Of a stretch of 7,514 nt of DNA, positions 6,786 through 7,514 are shown piece by piece (the first letter of the stretch is position 1; every line of letters begins with the position of its first letter). Below the pieces are notes generated by a model that did no database searches, was not told where the DNA came from, and was given only the letters and a program-made list of their open reading frames with translations. The stretch comes from an uncultured Bacilli bacterium. GTDB taxonomy: Bacteria > Bacillota_I > Bacilli_A > RF39 > UBA660. The translations under genes and the position numbers were made by a program. Location: positions 1-7,514 of the forward strand of contig CANROQ010000048.1 in the NCBI GenBank assembly GCA_947632295.1, read 5' to 3'.

Positions 6786-7514
6786 TTAATTTGATATTAG
6801 TGATTTAGGTATTGTTATTACTGGACGAATTCCACGAAGTGCATTAGCAGCATTTTGATCAGTTAAATTTCCTCTATTATTTACAACCCAAATAGATGGA
6901 AATTTATCAACAATAAAATCGGAAGTCCAATAACCATAATGAACAGTTGAATTTGAGCCTACCGCATTATTCGCACAACCATATTCTTCTTTACAATTAT
7001 CCTTTGTTCTATCATACAACCAAGCATATTTACAACCACTATCTAAATCTTTACATAAATTTCCTGGACCTGTTGATTCATTGTTACTTGAATCTTGAAA
7101 AAAGAACCATTTATCAAAACCACTTATTTTTGAATTAAAATCATTGTTTCCAACTATTTGTGCTACCTCATTTGCACTTATTAATCTTGCATTTAAATTA
7201 TCTTGCCAACTTTTTGTATCTTCTCTTAATTTGGCATTTATTTCACTTGTATCTTTATTATTGCCTTTTGAATTCCATGCTGTTACTGCTGTTGTATTAT
7301 GATCTAATAATAAATTATATGCCATACTATCACTTGAATCATTATAGATATACCATTTCATACATCCTTCCTTATTATCATTATTACTATTTTCTTCTTG
7401 ATAGTTACTACATTGCTCGCCAGTTTCTGGATTAAAATATACTATTGTACCACTTTCTTTTACTTCATCACTTTTTTCAATACATTCACTTATTCCACCT
7501 ATATAACCACATAT
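6786..7514 (-). CDS. C-terminal part of a cysteine-containing surface-type protein (5' end outside window)
   Basis: The reading frame is open to the window edge, so 242 C-terminal residues of a longer protein are visible. The Met codon at 7361-7359 is internal: in-frame codons continue upstream with VYFNPETGEQC and EGCMKWYIYND, and I see no RBS before it. Visible blocks (numbered from the edge) are C35 and C51 flanking a polar N/E-rich stretch, DHNTTAVTAWNS (71-82), ARLISANEVAQIVG (109-122), YAWLYD (163-168), YGYWTS (193-198) and GIRPVITIPKSLI (228-240). There are eight cysteines (2, 11, 35, 51, 154, 161, 174, 180), an even number compatible with disulphides in an exported protein. From memory this pattern recurs in surface or pilin-like proteins of uncultured gut Bacilli, and the YWTS...G[IV]RPV ending resembles C-type-lectin-like DUF6273/FISUMP-type modules. 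Exact family and function are unproven. No signal peptide or membrane anchor is visible in this part. It ends at TAA, 7 bases before a terminator. Confidence 0.8.
   Translation of the reverse strand: MCGYIGGISECIEKSDEVKESGTIVYFNPETGEQCSNYQEENSNNDNKEGCMKWYIYNDSSDSMAYNLLLDHNTTAVTAWNSKGNNKDTSEINAKLREDTKSWQDNLNARLISANEVAQIVGNNDFNSKISGFDKWFFFQDSSNNESTGPGNLCKDLDSGCKYAWLYDRTKDNCKEEYGCANNAVGSNSTVHYGYWTSDFIVDKFPSIWVVNNRGNLTDQNAANALRGIRPVITIPKSLISN

Noticed and set aside
6786..7361. A complete 191-residue gene starting at the Met codon 7361-7359
   Set aside because: The frame continues open upstream to the window edge with family-like sequence (FNPETGEQC ... EGCMKWY) and there is no RBS before this Met, so it is an internal residue of a longer protein.
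6947..7435. Two plus-strand open frames rich in Leu, Tyr and His (6947-7138, 7160-7435) that look membrane-like
   Set aside because: They are antisense to the surface-type gene; the hydrophobic bias arises from reading the Asn/Asp/Lys-rich gene backwards, and neither has a convincing RBS.

Overview
The window is an AT-rich bacterial chromosome segment (roughly 30% G+C by eye) in which every supported gene is on the minus strand. The standard genetic code is used: tryptophans are TGG, and no gene has an internal TGA. Strong GGAGG-type ribosome binding sites, AT-rich coding, a Gram-positive-like DnaE without an exonuclease, and a cysteine-containing surface-type protein of a kind I associate with uncultured gut Bacilli (RF39 and Erysipelotrichia-like genomes) suggest a host-associated, low-GC Firmicute. 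That placement is an inference.

Reading along the minus strand (right to left), the window opens with the C-terminal 242 residues of a protein whose 5' end lies outside the window (7514-6786). A hairpin terminator follows 7 bases after its stop codon. A 130-base intergenic gap holds this terminator and then an extended -10 promoter with a short leader and a strong RBS for the next gene.

That promoter appears to drive a tight three-gene operon: dnaE (DNA polymerase III alpha, 977 aa), a P-type cation ATPase (892 aa, TTG start, RBS inside the end of dnaE, 4 bases between the genes), and a zinc-dependent medium-chain alcohol/polyol dehydrogenase (341 aa, start overlapping the ATPase stop as ATGA). 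No internal terminator or promoter is evident between them. The three functions (replication, ion transport, redox metabolism) have no obvious pathway link, so the arrangement looks like a compact housekeeping operon rather than a dedicated system.

I found no CRISPR array, RNA gene, mobile element or defence module. The points most worth a second look are the degenerate, apparently metal-free PHP domain of DnaE, the lack of a recognisable clamp motif or tail in that protein, a substituted ion-site position in the ATPase, and the identity of the edge-truncated surface-type protein.
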